DNA of 64,000 bases from contig OZ024743.1 of the NCBI GenBank assembly GCA_964016885.1, positions 339,922,907-339,986,906 of the forward strand, given 5' to 3'. The stretch's first letter is position 1. Each line of letters begins with the position of its first letter. The notes under the pieces are model-generated. The model was not told the origin of the DNA. It worked only from the letters and a program-made list of their open reading frames with translations, and did no database searches. A program made the translations under genes and the position numbers. Positions 24,001 to 32,714 of this stretch are shown here, piece by piece. The stretch is from Eledone cirrhosa (Eukaryota > Mollusca > Cephalopoda > Octopoda > Eledonidae).

Positions 24001-27000
24001 TACTGGAGTAATGTGAAATAAAGTGTTCTGCTCAAGAACACAACATACAGAATTGAACCTATGCCATTACGATTATAAGTTCAATACCCTAACCATTAAG
24101 CCACGTTCCTTCACAATAAATATATGAACACATAAAAATACCATTTATTTTTGTTTTGTGTTTAAGGAAAAGGCTTTTCAAAATATCTATCGAAAAAGAA
24201 ATTGGCTTCCTAGTATTAAAATGTGTTTCTAGGTGCCTAAGTTCCCACAGTGACAAATAGGAGGATCTTTTGTTTTACTTGTTCATTTTTATTTTATTTT
24301 ACCTTGTTTGCAGAGACTTGCTGTCCATCCTGTCGAAAACCCTTGCTTTTGTCCAAAAATAATATTGATGTATTACCACGAAATTTAGCTTTGGAAAATA
24401 TAGTGATTCGGTTTCAAGAAATCTGTAGCGATTCTTTAATAAAGGGCAAAAACCAAAATTTATCTTCAAAATCACAGTTTCTTTTGAATAGAGAAGATTT
24501 GAATGTTCCAGGAATTTCAGAAGAATCTAAAGAGTTTTGTGAATTATGTGAAGGAAAATTTTGTGCCAAGGCTGAATGGTTCTGCCAACAATGTACTGTG
24601 CTTTATTGTCAGGATTGTCTGGACAAATTTCATCCCCGCAGGGGATCACTGAGTCATCATCGAATTTGTAAAGCTTTTCAAAGTGCAATAGAAAATAAGC
24701 CAATATTTTGTGGTGATCATAAGTCTGAGGTGACAAGTGTATTTTGTGACTCTTGCAAGATTTTAGCATGTCCTCTTTGTGTTTGTGATGGCATTGGCAG
24801 ACATTCTGGACATAAGATACTCACGAAAGATATGGCTTCAGAACAGATAAAGGTAAGTATTTAATAAATTTTGAACAGAAAATTGTGTAATAAAATTCTT
24901 TGTAGTTTTAGCAGCCATTACTGCGAAGGCTTTGTGGTTAGGGTATTTGGCTTACAATAGTAAAGTTGTGAGATCAATTCCCAGCAACACGCTGTGTCCT
25001 TCAGCAAGACACTTTATTTCATGTTGCTTTTGTCCACTCAGCTGGCAAAAATGAGTTGTACCTGTAATTTGAATGGCCAGCCTTGTCACATTTTGTGTAA
25101 CTCTAAATCTCACTGAGAACTACGTTAAGGGGATGCATGTCTATGGAATGCTCAGTCCCACACAGATTAATTTCATGAGCAGGCTGTTCTGTTGATTGGA
25201 TCAACTGGAACACTCATCATCGTAACCGACGGAGTGTCTTCCATTCCATTCCATTGAGAAGAGTACATCTTTTCTACATTCTTATAAAGCTCAACTTGAA
25301 CTATCTTTTTGGTTGCAATTCTGAATGAATCAACATTCCCAAACCAACAGAAGACTTTCAGTATTCTTTTAAAAGCAATTTATCCAAAATATTGTAAATT
25401 CATTTGATTGTGCTTACTTAAAATATTATAAACTCGAGGCTATATACAACAGCTAGTTGGATTATAAACCTGATTTTATACCTTGCAATCACTGACTTCA
25501 ATATTCACTTTTCCAGTTATTTATTTCTGGAATGAATGTCTGGCTTGTTTAGATTTTATTTTTAATTCTTAATCTTAAGTTCATGGTAAATGATTCAGTG
25601 GAGAAAAGAAAATAGAATATAGACAAAGAATATGTAGTAGAACTGATAAGATACCGGGAAAATAATAATTGTTTCTACTTTTGGCACAAGGCTGGCAATT
25701 CCCCAGTGCATTACTGGTGCTTTATTTTATCGGCCCCATAAGGATGAAAGGCAAAGCTAACCTTGGCAGGATTTAAACTCAGAATATAAAGGGCCATAAC
25801 TCTATGCAGCCAAGCATGGTGTCCGATGCTCTACCAATACTGCCTAGTCCACCGCCCTGACATCAGGGAAAATAATAATAGGAATTGTTCAGTTGTTTGC
25901 ATAAAGAGAAACCTGATGTACAATAATTTCTTTAACGATGTATGAAATTATATTCTGAATATATAATTAACAATGTTTTTTTTCTCCTCTTCCTACCTAC
26001 AATATGTTTTGCCAATAACATTTCCTAGTATGTTGTAAAATTATATGATGTATTTTAATTACTATTCATATTGATCAGCTTTAAAATCAATTACTTATTT
26101 ATTTTTAAATAGTCCCAAAATATGAATATGAGCTATATCTGTTATTTAGGCTCATGAAATTAGGACACAAATTTTGTACAATTATGTAAATGAGATATGG
26201 CTGGACATATTTTTGCATTTTAATAAGTATTCTAATTTCACTTGACATCTGGGGAAGAAGTAAATTCATCAAGTAGCAATGAAACTGGCAGATTCTATCT
26301 GCCATCTTTGCTGTTGAAAAGTTCCTTGTTGGGTATTGCTAAACATATATGGATATAACCTCTGTTGGTTTCAATGATGATCATTCAGTTGTTAGATAAT
26401 TTGATTGACCTACTCTTTAAATTAACATGCAAATAGCTAAGTATTGCACAGGTACCATGTATACTCTTAATGTAATTCTCAAACAGTCAGCATGACAATA
26501 ATATGTGATAAAGCTGAACCTTTGAATTGCTAGCACAGTCCACCTGATGAGCTTCTGTGCATTGGAATCAAACCTGGAAACTCATGGTAGCAAAATGAAC
26601 TTCTTAACCACTCAACCATGACCATGTCCACTATTAGTTCTTTGGTAACTTTGATTATTTTGAATGCACACTTTTAATGTATTTTGTGGGGTTTTATGCA
26701 TGACTCTTTTGTGGAAGTTGACAAGAAAAAATGTTAAACAACTTTGGCCATTTCTGAGTGATGTCACCTCTTATGAAAAATCTCTAAAAGTTGTATAAAA
26801 TAATGTAACGGTATGGTTAACCTATATTTTAATTGTTGCAGTGTACAGGTCTGCATTATTAATGGGATCTACATATTGTAAACCATATCAATCAACCCGT
26901 TTGATCTCTCTCACTTCTCTCTTTCTCCCCTGTTGCTTTTGCTTTTTAGTTGCTCATCTTACCCTCTTCTCTCTAGCTTTTGCTGTTTGCTCTGATTTAC

Positions 27001-27142
27001 AGAAGTAATGAAGAAACACTTCGTGTTACATTACCACTGTCAGAGTAACCTTAACTCATTAAAGGATGAACATAACTTAGCAATGGAATTTACTGAAATA
27101 TCCCTCTATTTGCATATAAAAGTGAGAATTGATTTTAAAAAT

Positions 27143-27178
<36 letters not shown>

Positions 27179-30100
27179 CAATCTTCAATATATTTTATGA
27201 AATTAATCATTCATAAAGGCTTATCAATTTTATTATTCGTTATCTAGGAGTTTGTTCAGAAAACAAAAGGACGTTTAGATAATGTACTCAGGGATATCTT
27301 GGCACAAACCTCAAAAATGGAAGAGACAAAAGATGAAATTAAGGTATGGTTCTAAACTTATAATGATTAGTGTCAATATCAGTTTGCCACCATTGGTTGC
27401 ATTTGAGGCCTAGATTGAGTATACTTAGGAATATTGTAATATATAGAACAGCACAATATCTTTTAACCCTTTTCAGATGAAACTGCCAGAAACTAACCCT
27501 AGTTCTGCAATACAAAACTTGGTTTTAAGGTGTTTATATTTATCTTCCAGAATTTTATATAAAAACCTTAAGCTACTTCAAATGCTATTTAACCTTTTAG
27601 CATTTAAACCGGTTATATCCGTCCAGAATTCCCTTATCTCTTTTTGTTTAAACTGGCTGTAACCAGTCACTCATACTGATGTTAAGGTATTGTTTTCAAA
27701 ATAAATATAAAAATCTCGTAGATTCGATATTATGCGAGATAATTATGTAAGGTAAAGCCTTTACTGTGAAAATATAATAGTAAACATAGAGTAATGTAAA
27801 TACTAAAGAGTTAATCATGAGTTAGTTGTTTTACTAAATACCTCCAAATCCTAGATTATTTTCCAAACTATTTGAAAATCATAGGCAATATCTTTCATTA
27901 GTAATATTGTAATGGAAATGTTAATCTATCCTCAACAGTGTAGGCTTTGTAGAGAAGAGTATTAAGAGTAAAACTCAACAACATACTCCTCAAACAAAAT
28001 GCTTAATTCTGTTTTCTGCTTATCATTTGGAAATATGGTCTATCTATTCTAAACTAGATACACACAGATGACTGGGCAAGAGGAGTGATAGAAATAAATG
28101 TGGAAGTAGAGGAAGGGGAAGACAAAGAAAAACATGGCTAAAGATGGAGGAAAGGAAAGCCAGGAAGTTGGTGAGGGGGTGTGCAGAGGTTAGAGCAAAA
28201 TGAAGAAGATTGTCAATGGGCCTGATTTAGCAAGGAAAAATGGTTTTTAAATGCTTGTAGTTGTTTGCTATGAACTGTTTAGCCCTTATATTATTATTTC
28301 ATTAAGTTGGACTTTAAGGTTTATGAGTTTGTATTTTTTAGTAAACATACATTTAGTATCACTGCCAAAAGGTAGACACCATGTTAAAACCACATGTTTT
28401 TCTCTGTGGCAAGAACAAGAGATTAATCTGACTAGTGCCTAAATTTTCACAATGAAGCTGCATGCTTAGTAAATACAAGTCCCATAAATTTATCCTGAAT
28501 TTCTACTTAGCCCAATGCTATGTGATGCTTCTATTAATTCCCATTGCCAGTACTTTCACTATTATGCAAATCAGATAAACCAAGTGTGTGTATACTATAA
28601 ATAGCTAAGTTATTTTCTCTATTACAGATAAGTAACCAGTCTCTGAGATTTTTATTAATGATGAAATGATTTCTTTTTCTGGTCACAGAAAATAAAACTG
28701 ATTTCACCAGTATCTACCTTTTTATAGTAAGGTTATGTGTTTATGAAAAAAAATCATGCTTCAAAGTGTATTCTACATTCCTACTTATTTTAACACATTG
28801 TAGTGCTTTTATATTTCATTGTAAAACCCCCACTCTCTCTCTGTATATATTTCTCTCTGCCTCTCATTGTAACCATTCTCACTTCTTACAAACCCACTTG
28901 TTAGTTTAAAATTGATTGATTTAGTTAAACTAATTTTGTTTTCCGCAAGCTCTTGCATGGTGAGGCATCAAGAAAGATTTCAGAACAATATCAACACATA
29001 CTTAATGATATTGTTGCTATAATCAGCTTTGAAAAGTCTGTCCACCTCAATAATCTCAATGAAATAAAAGAAAAAGCTATATCATCCCTCGAGTTGCATT
29101 TAAATAATAACACAAAGCGGAGTTTGTCAATAGATGGAATGGTTGATGACTGTAAAAGAATAGCCAGTGAGGAAAGTAAGTGAGAAGTATTAGAGCAAGC
29201 TTCTGATGTTTTCACAATTCAAGCTCAAGAGGAGGAACTATCAAACGAGTAAGTCAATTATAAATTAATTTATTTAATAAATATTTTAAACTCTATTCTT
29301 TTATTCTTTGACTGGTTTCAGTTATTAGAGTGTGGTTATTTTGGGGTACCACTCTCAAGGAATTTTGTTGATCATATCGATTCAAGTACTTATTTTTAAA
29401 AAGTATGGTTCTTATTTTATATATCTGTATTTGTTAAACTGCTAATTTGTAGAATATAAACAAACAGTAAATGTAGACACACGCACATGTGACGATGTTC
29501 TATTTGGTTTCTATTATATTTCATTCACAAGGTATTAGTCAACTCGAGGCTATAATGGAAGACACTTATCTAAGGTGCAATGCAGTGGAACTGCACTCAT
29601 GTGGTTGTGAAGTGAACTTCTTAAACATACACCCATACTTTTGCCTATTTCTTTCATTATTCCTTATTATTTTTTGCCATTCTGAGTTCAAATCCCGCCG
29701 AGGTTAACTTTGCCTTTTATCCGTATGGGGTCGATAAAATAAAGTACCAGTAATGCACTGGATAATTGCTGGCCTTGTGCCAAACGTGGAAACAATTATT
29801 CCTTAATGTAGAAATTTTATGAGACTGTTAAGTAAAAGTGTTGAATTAGTAACCACAGGGTCATGAATTAAAACCCAACATCAATAATTGTATTTTGTCC
29901 AGTAAAAAGGAATATTACTTTGCTTTCCTGCCACTTTACAAATTGACTGATTAGGAAGAATTTTAGCTATAAAAATGCTATCAAAATGCAATCAAATACA
30001 TGAAAAAATAACAATTACATCACAGAAGTAATGTTTGTTTTTTAAGTCATAAAAAACATACAAAATTTGTTATATTTACTTTTCATTTATTTCATGGTAT

Positions 30101-32714
30101 CAATATTTTTGTTGCACCTCTGTGACCTAATCACTGAACCAGTGCCACTGCAACTGGTTGAAATTTAGTTACCAATGAGTTTTTATCAGCTTCAGGTTTT
30201 TTCTACTTGTTGAATTTAAGCATGGACAACAAACAAAAATGAGTTAAGAGAAAAATTGGGTATAAGAGAAATTATATATAGTGTGCAGGAGAGAAGATAC
30301 AGACTCATAATGTACATGTATGGTGATAATTGGGTGATGAAGTGACGGGAGTTCCAAATGGAATAAAGCTATGGAAGTGGAAGTCCAAGAAATTCCTCGG
30401 CAGAGGTGGTGAAGGCTGATCTCGGAATATTGAACCTCATGAAGGAGATGACAAAGAAAAGAAAAAAATGTGGAGGGGTGCTATTCTGGAGGGGACTTGT
30501 CTAGCCCATGCAAACATGGAAAAATGTGCATATTCTCTAAAATTAACACACAGTAGCACAGAGTTGCCAGATTGGACTTCATGTGACAGATTATGCTACT
30601 TTTCAGAATGGCACACTATTTGTTTTTCAATTTATGCTGCTTGCTATTTCACAATTTTTACATTAAGAATCCTATTAAATATTAAATGAAATGATCAAAT
30701 TATCAACAAAGTAAATTAAAACCAGCTCACGAGCAATCCTTATATATGTGTGTGTTTAAATAGTGACTCCAGCATTTCAACTTAGGAGTCCTTTATTCAG
30801 TGCAAGTTGAATGTGTTTATTACACAAACCTATAAAATAAGTGTGTGTATATTATGTGTATGTATGTGTGTATATATGCATGGGTGTGTGTGTGTATATA
30901 TGTACAAATTCTGGTCGAATTTGAGAAGTACAGAGTTTGATTCCCTATCAGTGGCTGTTGGCCACTTTTTTCTATCTAGAGGGGTATTTTGCCTGATTGC
31001 TCACAGCTATTTTCCTGTGTTAGAGATATTCTACATTTTCTAGACATTTCAACTTACTCGATGCTCCAATGTTTATAAATTTACTAGAAAAATTTCCATT
31101 TTGTCTATTTCTAACATAATCTACTACTTTTTATGAAATTGATCGGACTTTTTGAATTAGCTTCCTACTAAAAATAAATTGTCATTATCAGGTTGAAGCA
31201 GATGGAACCTTTTTACCAGGAGCTAATCATTGAAAGGTCAGCTCAGCAATGCCTTCGATCTGTTGTAACTCACTTTCGAAATGCTGTTTTCAATAATCTG
31301 GAAATTTTTCTTGGTATGTATATTTAAAATTTTTTTAAGGCGATAAACTCATGTTGCTGCACAATGAAAAGAAAGAAAAATATCTATTATTTGGCGAGGA
31401 CCTTCATCCTAGAAGTCTGGTTATTATTTTACTAAATTACCTAGCTTGAAAACAACAGGATCACTCACATTGTGGCTTGATTTTATCTGACAGAAAAGTA
31501 TCTGTGTAGCTATTAACTCTAACAACACTTATGCAAACAAAACAAATGGATGTAAACCCTGCTAAGAAAATATTTTCCACTATTACAGGTATCATCATGA
31601 ATAGCTAAGCAAGCTGAGCCACAAAAACAAGATCAATGATATATTTGATTCTAAGAGGGAATTTAATATATTTGTAAATTTTTTTATTTTTTTTTTATAA
31701 ACGTTTGAAAAATAAATAAAACAAAATCACTAACATTTATAGAAATTGGTACTCCGATATATATTTTCTCTGCATTGTTTAAAAAACTGAGAGAATTTCA
31801 CTTGAATAAAAGCATCTAAAAAGAGTTTGGCATTGTAGTAATGCTAATTGTAGTATAGTCTTTTTAAGACTTGTTAATTGAGTTTTAGACAGGAGTTCAA
31901 TATAATTATATAAAATATTGTGGTTGACAATGTTGAATTTCTGTTGATAGCATTCACAAAGGCACAACAGTTGAATGAATATTGCATCTTACTTGGTGTT
32001 GTAATGTTGCTTTTTGATTGAAAATGCAACATGCTATAAAATTGGATGTACTACCCTTCTCTTACATATGTAGCTAACCTTAGGAAGAACTGTAAAACAT
32101 ACATCCCCCACCACATATATCTAATGACAATTATTTTACATTATTTTACAGATGATGATGATGAGAACGAGTGTGATAGTATTGTACCTATGATGCAGGC
32201 ATCACCATCACCAAGCAAACTGAGTGGTGTTCGTGTGCAGAATAAGTGTCTGATGACATGGGGGTTTAATTCTACGACATTCACTGCAGAAGCTTTAAAT
32301 GGTAATGCATTTTGGTCAGTGAACTTGGAATGTAACTCTTCTCATATGGGTGATCTCGCATCAAATTATGTGTTTGGAGTTGGAATAGCTTCAGAACGAT
32401 TAACTTACAAAGATCAAGTAGGTTCTCACGAGAAATCCATTGGCATAATTTGTAGCTCAGGCTCTATTCAATTCTGTAAAAATGGAGTCTCAGAGTTTCT
32501 CATGTCGCTAGAAAAACCTCCCCTATCAATTACACTTTTTGTACGTTTTGATTATGAAAACATGATTGTTTTTGGATACAAATTATCAAATAGCAGCTGG
32601 GGTGATATTTTGTCAGGGAAAAAGCTTATAAAAGATCTTTCATCAACCGAAAATCTTTATCCAGTTTTTACAGTTAGTCAAAAAGTCAAGATGACCTTCT
32701 CTAAAAATGTTTGA
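6028..32714 (+). CDS. TRIM-family RING/B-box/SPRY E3 ubiquitin ligase, eight-exon gene model
   Basis: Exons: 6028-6097, 10444-10491, 14906-15058, 24314-24852, 27248-27343, 28950-29248, 31192-31313, 32152-32714. All introns are GT-AG, every junction keeps phase, and the sum is 1890 nt (630 codons with stop). Predicted order: short N-terminal extension (1-46); C3HC4 RING (C53, C56, C68, H70, C73, C76, C94, C97); B-box 1 (about 166-206); B-box 2 (about 223-257); helical coiled-coil-like region (about 271-440); acidic DDDDENE stretch; SPRY (about 465-625). TRIM proteins with this layout are E3 ubiquitin ligases that dimerise through the coiled coil and bind targets through SPRY. The RING and B-boxes resemble the MID/TRIM36 class, but I see no FN3 domain before the SPRY. 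The model carries an in-frame TGA at 29181-29183 (see exon 6). Family call is firm; subfamily and the first two exons are less certain. Confidence 0.85.
6558..6800 (-). repeat. Interspersed repeat family 2, copy 2
   Basis: Opposite orientation to the 5.2-kb copy: ttaatcccttcatttccaca at the left, ggatttagtaatataacttt, then a diverged interior ending gatccagacagtttggt. It forms an inverted pair with copy 1, about 1.1 kb apart, flanking the putative first TRIM exon. Confidence 0.5.
6840..7130. other. GC-richer unassigned segment in TRIM intron 1
   Basis: Purine-rich sequence (gctggaagtgcaggggagtt, gtgggtgtgggccaggtctc) unlike the AT-rich surroundings; not matched elsewhere in the window and no credible ORF. 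Confidence 0.4.
7265..7570 (+). repeat. Two degraded SINE type A-like units in tandem
   Basis: ccgagttcaaatcccaaaga followed by tcatccttctgggatcaata, then a second unit with ctaggttcaaatcccacttt and gggtggtagacttaat. Both keep a B-box-like motif. Confidence 0.45.
7685..8083 (+). repeat. RTE/SINE tail split by about 175 bp of other sequence
   Basis: The left part (ctcagtgtaaagtggttggt, ggtaggaagagcatc) and the right part (ctcacccatgctagcgtgga, agatagacgttaaatg, GATGATGAT) are the two halves of the tail, separated by about 7840-8015. Confidence 0.55.
8484..9178 (+). mobile_element. LINE reverse-transcriptase fragment (second LINE family)
   Basis: Starts at [15 protein letters not shown] and continues in a 184-aa open frame from 8620: [17 protein letters not shown] (catalytic FADD box), [36 protein letters not shown] and [12 protein letters not shown]. 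This is the palm-to-thumb part of a non-LTR RT, truncated at both ends. It lies in intron 1 of the TRIM gene. Confidence 0.85.
9180..10440. other. TRIM intron 1, no element recognised
   Basis: AT-rich; a possible diverged family 2 repeat around 10150-10290 (gaaaaagttaggttatatta, ccttcaaattcttcattttt). Otherwise featureless. Confidence 0.5.
10444..10491 (+). CDS. TRIM gene exon 2 (short linker exon)
   Basis: A 48-nt exon lies between a pyrimidine-rich acceptor (ttttatttcag) and a GTGAGT donor. In phase it reads [16 protein letters not shown] and leaves one base, which combines with the first two bases of the RING exon to give Tyr. Both flanking phases are 1. It is too short to be recognised by homology; the evidence is splice signals plus phase agreement on both sides. 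Confidence 0.55.
11090..11400 (+). repeat. Two degraded SINE type A-like units in tandem
   Basis: The first unit has cagactctctggactccatg, ttcaattccctctaggatca; the second starts ggattagcagaattgttaga and has ctgaattcaaatcttgctat with gggtggttgactcaatc. Arrangement similar to the 7.3-kb pair. Confidence 0.45.
12303..12401 (+). mobile_element. 5'-truncated SINE type A with 15-bp target-site duplication
   Basis: Only the 3' half is present (gttaactttgcctttcatcc to gtgccaaaagtagaaacaa). attattgaatattaa is repeated at 12288-12302 and 12402-12416, so this is a genuine truncated insertion rather than decay. It abuts the 35-bp minisatellite. Confidence 0.85.
12412..12745. repeat. 35-bp minisatellite, about 9 units
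   Basis: Units of the form attaa.attaatttatgtgga then aatttac.ttgg/gggt, spaced about 35 bp and ending attaccatgaaatttcatgg. Units 6-8 carry actctgggt and are nearly identical to each other, so expansion was recent at that end. Confidence 0.85.
12966..13115 (+). mobile_element. SINE type A, diverged
   Basis: Head ggtggattggcagaatcagt with atgctttgcagcac, a gap, and tail attgctggccttgtacctaa. In TRIM intron 2. Confidence 0.65.
13390..13635 (-). mobile_element. SINE type A pieces, inverted
   Basis: Two reversed B-box-like blocks (gagtttgaactcgg near 13424; ggatttgagcccagc near 13550), each followed by a degraded head. Probably two old copies side by side. Confidence 0.5.
13640..14900. other. 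TRIM intron 2, no element recognised
   Basis: AT-rich intronic sequence with chance ORFs only. Confidence 0.6.
14906..15058 (+). CDS. TRIM gene exon 3, first part of the RING finger
   Basis: The exon follows a tttgctacag acceptor and ends at a GTAGGG donor. It encodes YLFSCTV, then [30 protein letters not shown] and the RING linker. The first six zinc ligands of the C3HC4 RING (C, C, C, H, C, C) are here; the last Cys pair is in the next exon, 9.3 kb downstream. The internal ATG at 14926 sits where many TRIM proteins start and is an alternative initiation site. A 22-nt T-run begins about 20 nt after the donor. Confidence 0.9.
15178..17040 (-). mobile_element. Antisense LINE fragment in TRIM intron 3 (second LINE family)
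   Basis: Read on the minus strand this gives the end of an endonuclease ([20 protein letters not shown]), a linker, RT sequence ([32 protein letters not shown]) and a thumb region matching the fragment at 8.5-9.2 kb. Frameshifts and stops are numerous. The family differs from the RTE copies. The right-hand end near 17040 is approximate. Confidence 0.8.
18016..21040 (+). CDS. RTE-like endonuclease/reverse transcriptase, one frameshift
   Basis: Begins [20 protein letters not shown] with an apurinic-type endonuclease: [26 protein letters not shown] and the SQHRLIISD region. The RT follows: [24 protein letters not shown] and the catalytic [13 protein letters not shown]. After the RT comes a Cys/His cluster ([25 protein letters not shown]) and a C-terminal SETWALC ... 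RWYGHVMRM domain. The first part ends at a TAG near 19606; the second is open from 19532 in another frame. Comparison with the copy at 51 kb places one extra base in the A-run at about 19585-19589. No other disabling change was seen, so it is either a recently inactivated copy or an assembly error. It nicks target DNA and reverse-transcribes its RNA. Confidence 0.9.
21216..21552 (+). repeat. Three 112-bp tandem repeats in the RTE 3' tail
   Basis: Units start at 21216, 21329 and 21441 (spacing 113 and 112). Each contains gtggccgtgtaggcaacacg and gttggtgttaggaagggcat. The downstream terminus (cgtggaacacggacgctaaa, then GAT repeats) is single-copy. The other RTE copy in the window has about one unit, so unit number varies between copies. 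Confidence 0.9.
21682..21895 (-). repeat. SINE type B fragment, inverted, next to the RTE end
   Basis: Read in reverse: a head with aagggttaaggtgttgagct and a body including caaggctcttcatttcccat-like sequence. Directly follows the RTE 3' terminus. Confidence 0.5.
22270..22380 (-). repeat. Interspersed repeat family 2, partial copy
   Basis: Reads gtttaacctttttgttgcca, gtgatatacactgtctatga, then ggatttagttatataac, the right-hand half of family 2 in inverted orientation. Confidence 0.5.
22867..23103 (+). mobile_element. TTAA MITE, family 1, copy 1 (TRIM intron 3)
   Basis: Bounded by TTAA on both sides with terminal inverted repeats ccctttagcattta / taaatgctaaagtg. The internal sequence contains ggccagaatcctctcacc and a block ending gataaagcctttacc. 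TTAA ends and size (237 bp) suggest a non-autonomous piggyBac-type element; no transposase is present in the window. Confidence 0.8.
23567..23779 (-). mobile_element. TTAA MITE, family 1, copy 2, inverted
   Basis: Same family in the opposite orientation, TTAA at both ends (213 bp), 463 bp from copy 1 and in the same TRIM intron. Together they form an inverted repeat in the predicted pre-mRNA, about 530 bp upstream of the B-box exon. Confidence 0.8.
23890..24113 (-). repeat. SINE type B fragment, inverted
   Basis: ggacaagatgccagtccatt, agtgttctgctcaagaacac, ataagttcaataccctaacc, attaagccacgttccttcac: reversed body, B-box and A-box of a type B SINE, 200 bp before the B-box exon. Confidence 0.6.
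24314..24852 (+). CDS. TRIM gene exon 4, end of RING plus B-box 1 and B-box 2
   Basis: Acceptor tttgcag at 24313, donor GTAAGT at 24853; 539 nt from phase 1 to phase 0. It begins [15 protein letters not shown], supplying the final RING Cys pair, followed by the [15 protein letters not shown] segment common after TRIM RINGs. B-box 1 has C-x2-C, C-x2-C, C-x2-C and terminal His ligands (CELC, CQQC, CQDC, HH). B-box 2 runs from FCGDHKSEV to GRHSGHK with C-x2-H and C-x2-C ligands. Spacing matches canonical double B-box TRIMs. Confidence 0.95.
24905..25262 (+). mobile_element. tRNA-headed SINE, type B variant (TRIM intron 4)
   Basis: Head with tttgtggttagggtatttgg and B-box-like gttgtgagatcaattcccag, a shared body (cagcaagacactttatttca), then its own 3' part (gagaactacgttaagg, gagcaggctgttctgttgat, aaccgacggagtgtc). 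Begins 53 bp after the B-box exon. Confidence 0.75.
25670..25865 (-). mobile_element. SINE type A, full length, 14-bp target-site duplication
   Basis: Minus-strand copy in TRIM intron 4: tail gtttctacttttggcacaag at the left, head ending cctagtccaccgcc at the right. gggaaaataataat flanks both ends (25656-25669 and 25866-25879). Confidence 0.85.
26525..26632 (-). repeat. SINE type C head, inverted (TRIM intron 4)
   Basis: gtgcattggaatcaaacctg, cttcttaaccactcaaccat match the reversed type C head. Confidence 0.4.
27248..27343 (+). CDS. TRIM gene exon 5, start of helical region
   Basis: A 96-nt phase 0-0 exon between an atctag acceptor and a GTATGG donor. It reads [20 protein letters not shown] and then [12 protein letters not shown], charged and strongly helix-forming, as expected at the start of the TRIM coiled coil. 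A 32-nt T-run ends about 70 nt before the exon. The 96-nt size is common for TRIM coiled-coil exons. Confidence 0.85.
27468..27924 (+). repeat. Interspersed repeat family 2 split by a family 1 MITE
   Basis: The left half (27468-27588: ttaaccctttt..., ggtttta.ggtgtttatattt) and right half (27815-27924: ttgaaaatcataggcaatat, tctttcattagtaatattgt, aatggaaatgttaa) match the two halves of family 2; the 226-bp family 1 MITE sits between them at TTAA. Confidence 0.5.
27589..27814 (+). mobile_element. TTAA MITE, family 1, copy 3 (TRIM intron 5)
   Basis: TTAA-bounded, 226 bp, same orientation as copy 1; aaaccggttatatccgtcca at the left and gtaatgtaaatactaaagag at the right. It appears to sit inside a family 2 element. 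Confidence 0.8.
28950..29248 (+). CDS. TRIM gene exon 6, coiled-coil exon with an in-frame TGA
   Basis: The exon follows a ttttccgcaag acceptor and ends before GTAAGT at 29249. It encodes a helical segment ([20 protein letters not shown] ... [12 protein letters not shown]), then TGA at 29181-29183, then [20 protein letters not shown] in the same frame, which joins in phase 2 to LKQMEPFYQ of exon 7. Conserved reading on both sides shows that the exon extends past the stop. The TGA lies in 29176-29193, which starts GTAAGT and ends TTAG; removing those 18 nt keeps the frame and deletes the stop. Ending the exon at 29175 and joining to exon 7 instead gives an immediate stop. Possible explanations: CGA-to-TGA mutation, assembly error, recoding, or an unusually short intron. 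Confidence 0.75.
29505..29645 (-). repeat. SINE type C fragment, inverted (TRIM intron 6)
   Basis: ttcattcacaaggtattagt, caactcgaggctataatgga, aatgcagtggaactgcactc, atgtggttgtgaagtgaact. Very close to the copy at 224-369. Confidence 0.6.
29679..29803 (+). mobile_element. 5'-truncated SINE type A
   Basis: Starts at gccattctgagttcaaatcc and ends gtgccaaacgtggaaacaat. In TRIM intron 6, directly after a type C SINE in reverse. Confidence 0.75.
31192..31313 (+). CDS. TRIM gene exon 7, end of helical region
   Basis: Acceptor attatcag at 31191 and donor GTATGT at 31314; 122 nt from phase 2 to phase 1. It encodes [20 protein letters not shown] and then [20 protein letters not shown], an amphipathic helical stretch. 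It is too short and too interrupted by neighbouring stops to appear as an isolated ORF; it was found by reading between exons 6 and 8 and is confirmed by phase on both sides. Confidence 0.8.
32152..32714 (+). CDS. TRIM gene exon 8, SPRY domain and stop
   Basis: Acceptor ttattttacag at 32151; the exon reads [15 protein letters not shown], then a SPRY domain including [46 protein letters not shown] and [15 protein letters not shown], ending TGA at 32712-32714. SPRY domains are protein-binding beta-sandwiches at the C terminus of many TRIMs. No FN3 module precedes it, unlike MID1-type proteins. Upstream ORF sequence from 32046 is intronic and should not be included. Confidence 0.93.

Noticed and set aside
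32046..32151. Extension of the SPRY exon to an upstream ATG at 32046
   Set aside because: A good acceptor at 32151 joins in phase with exon 7; the upstream residues are hydrophobic intron translation.
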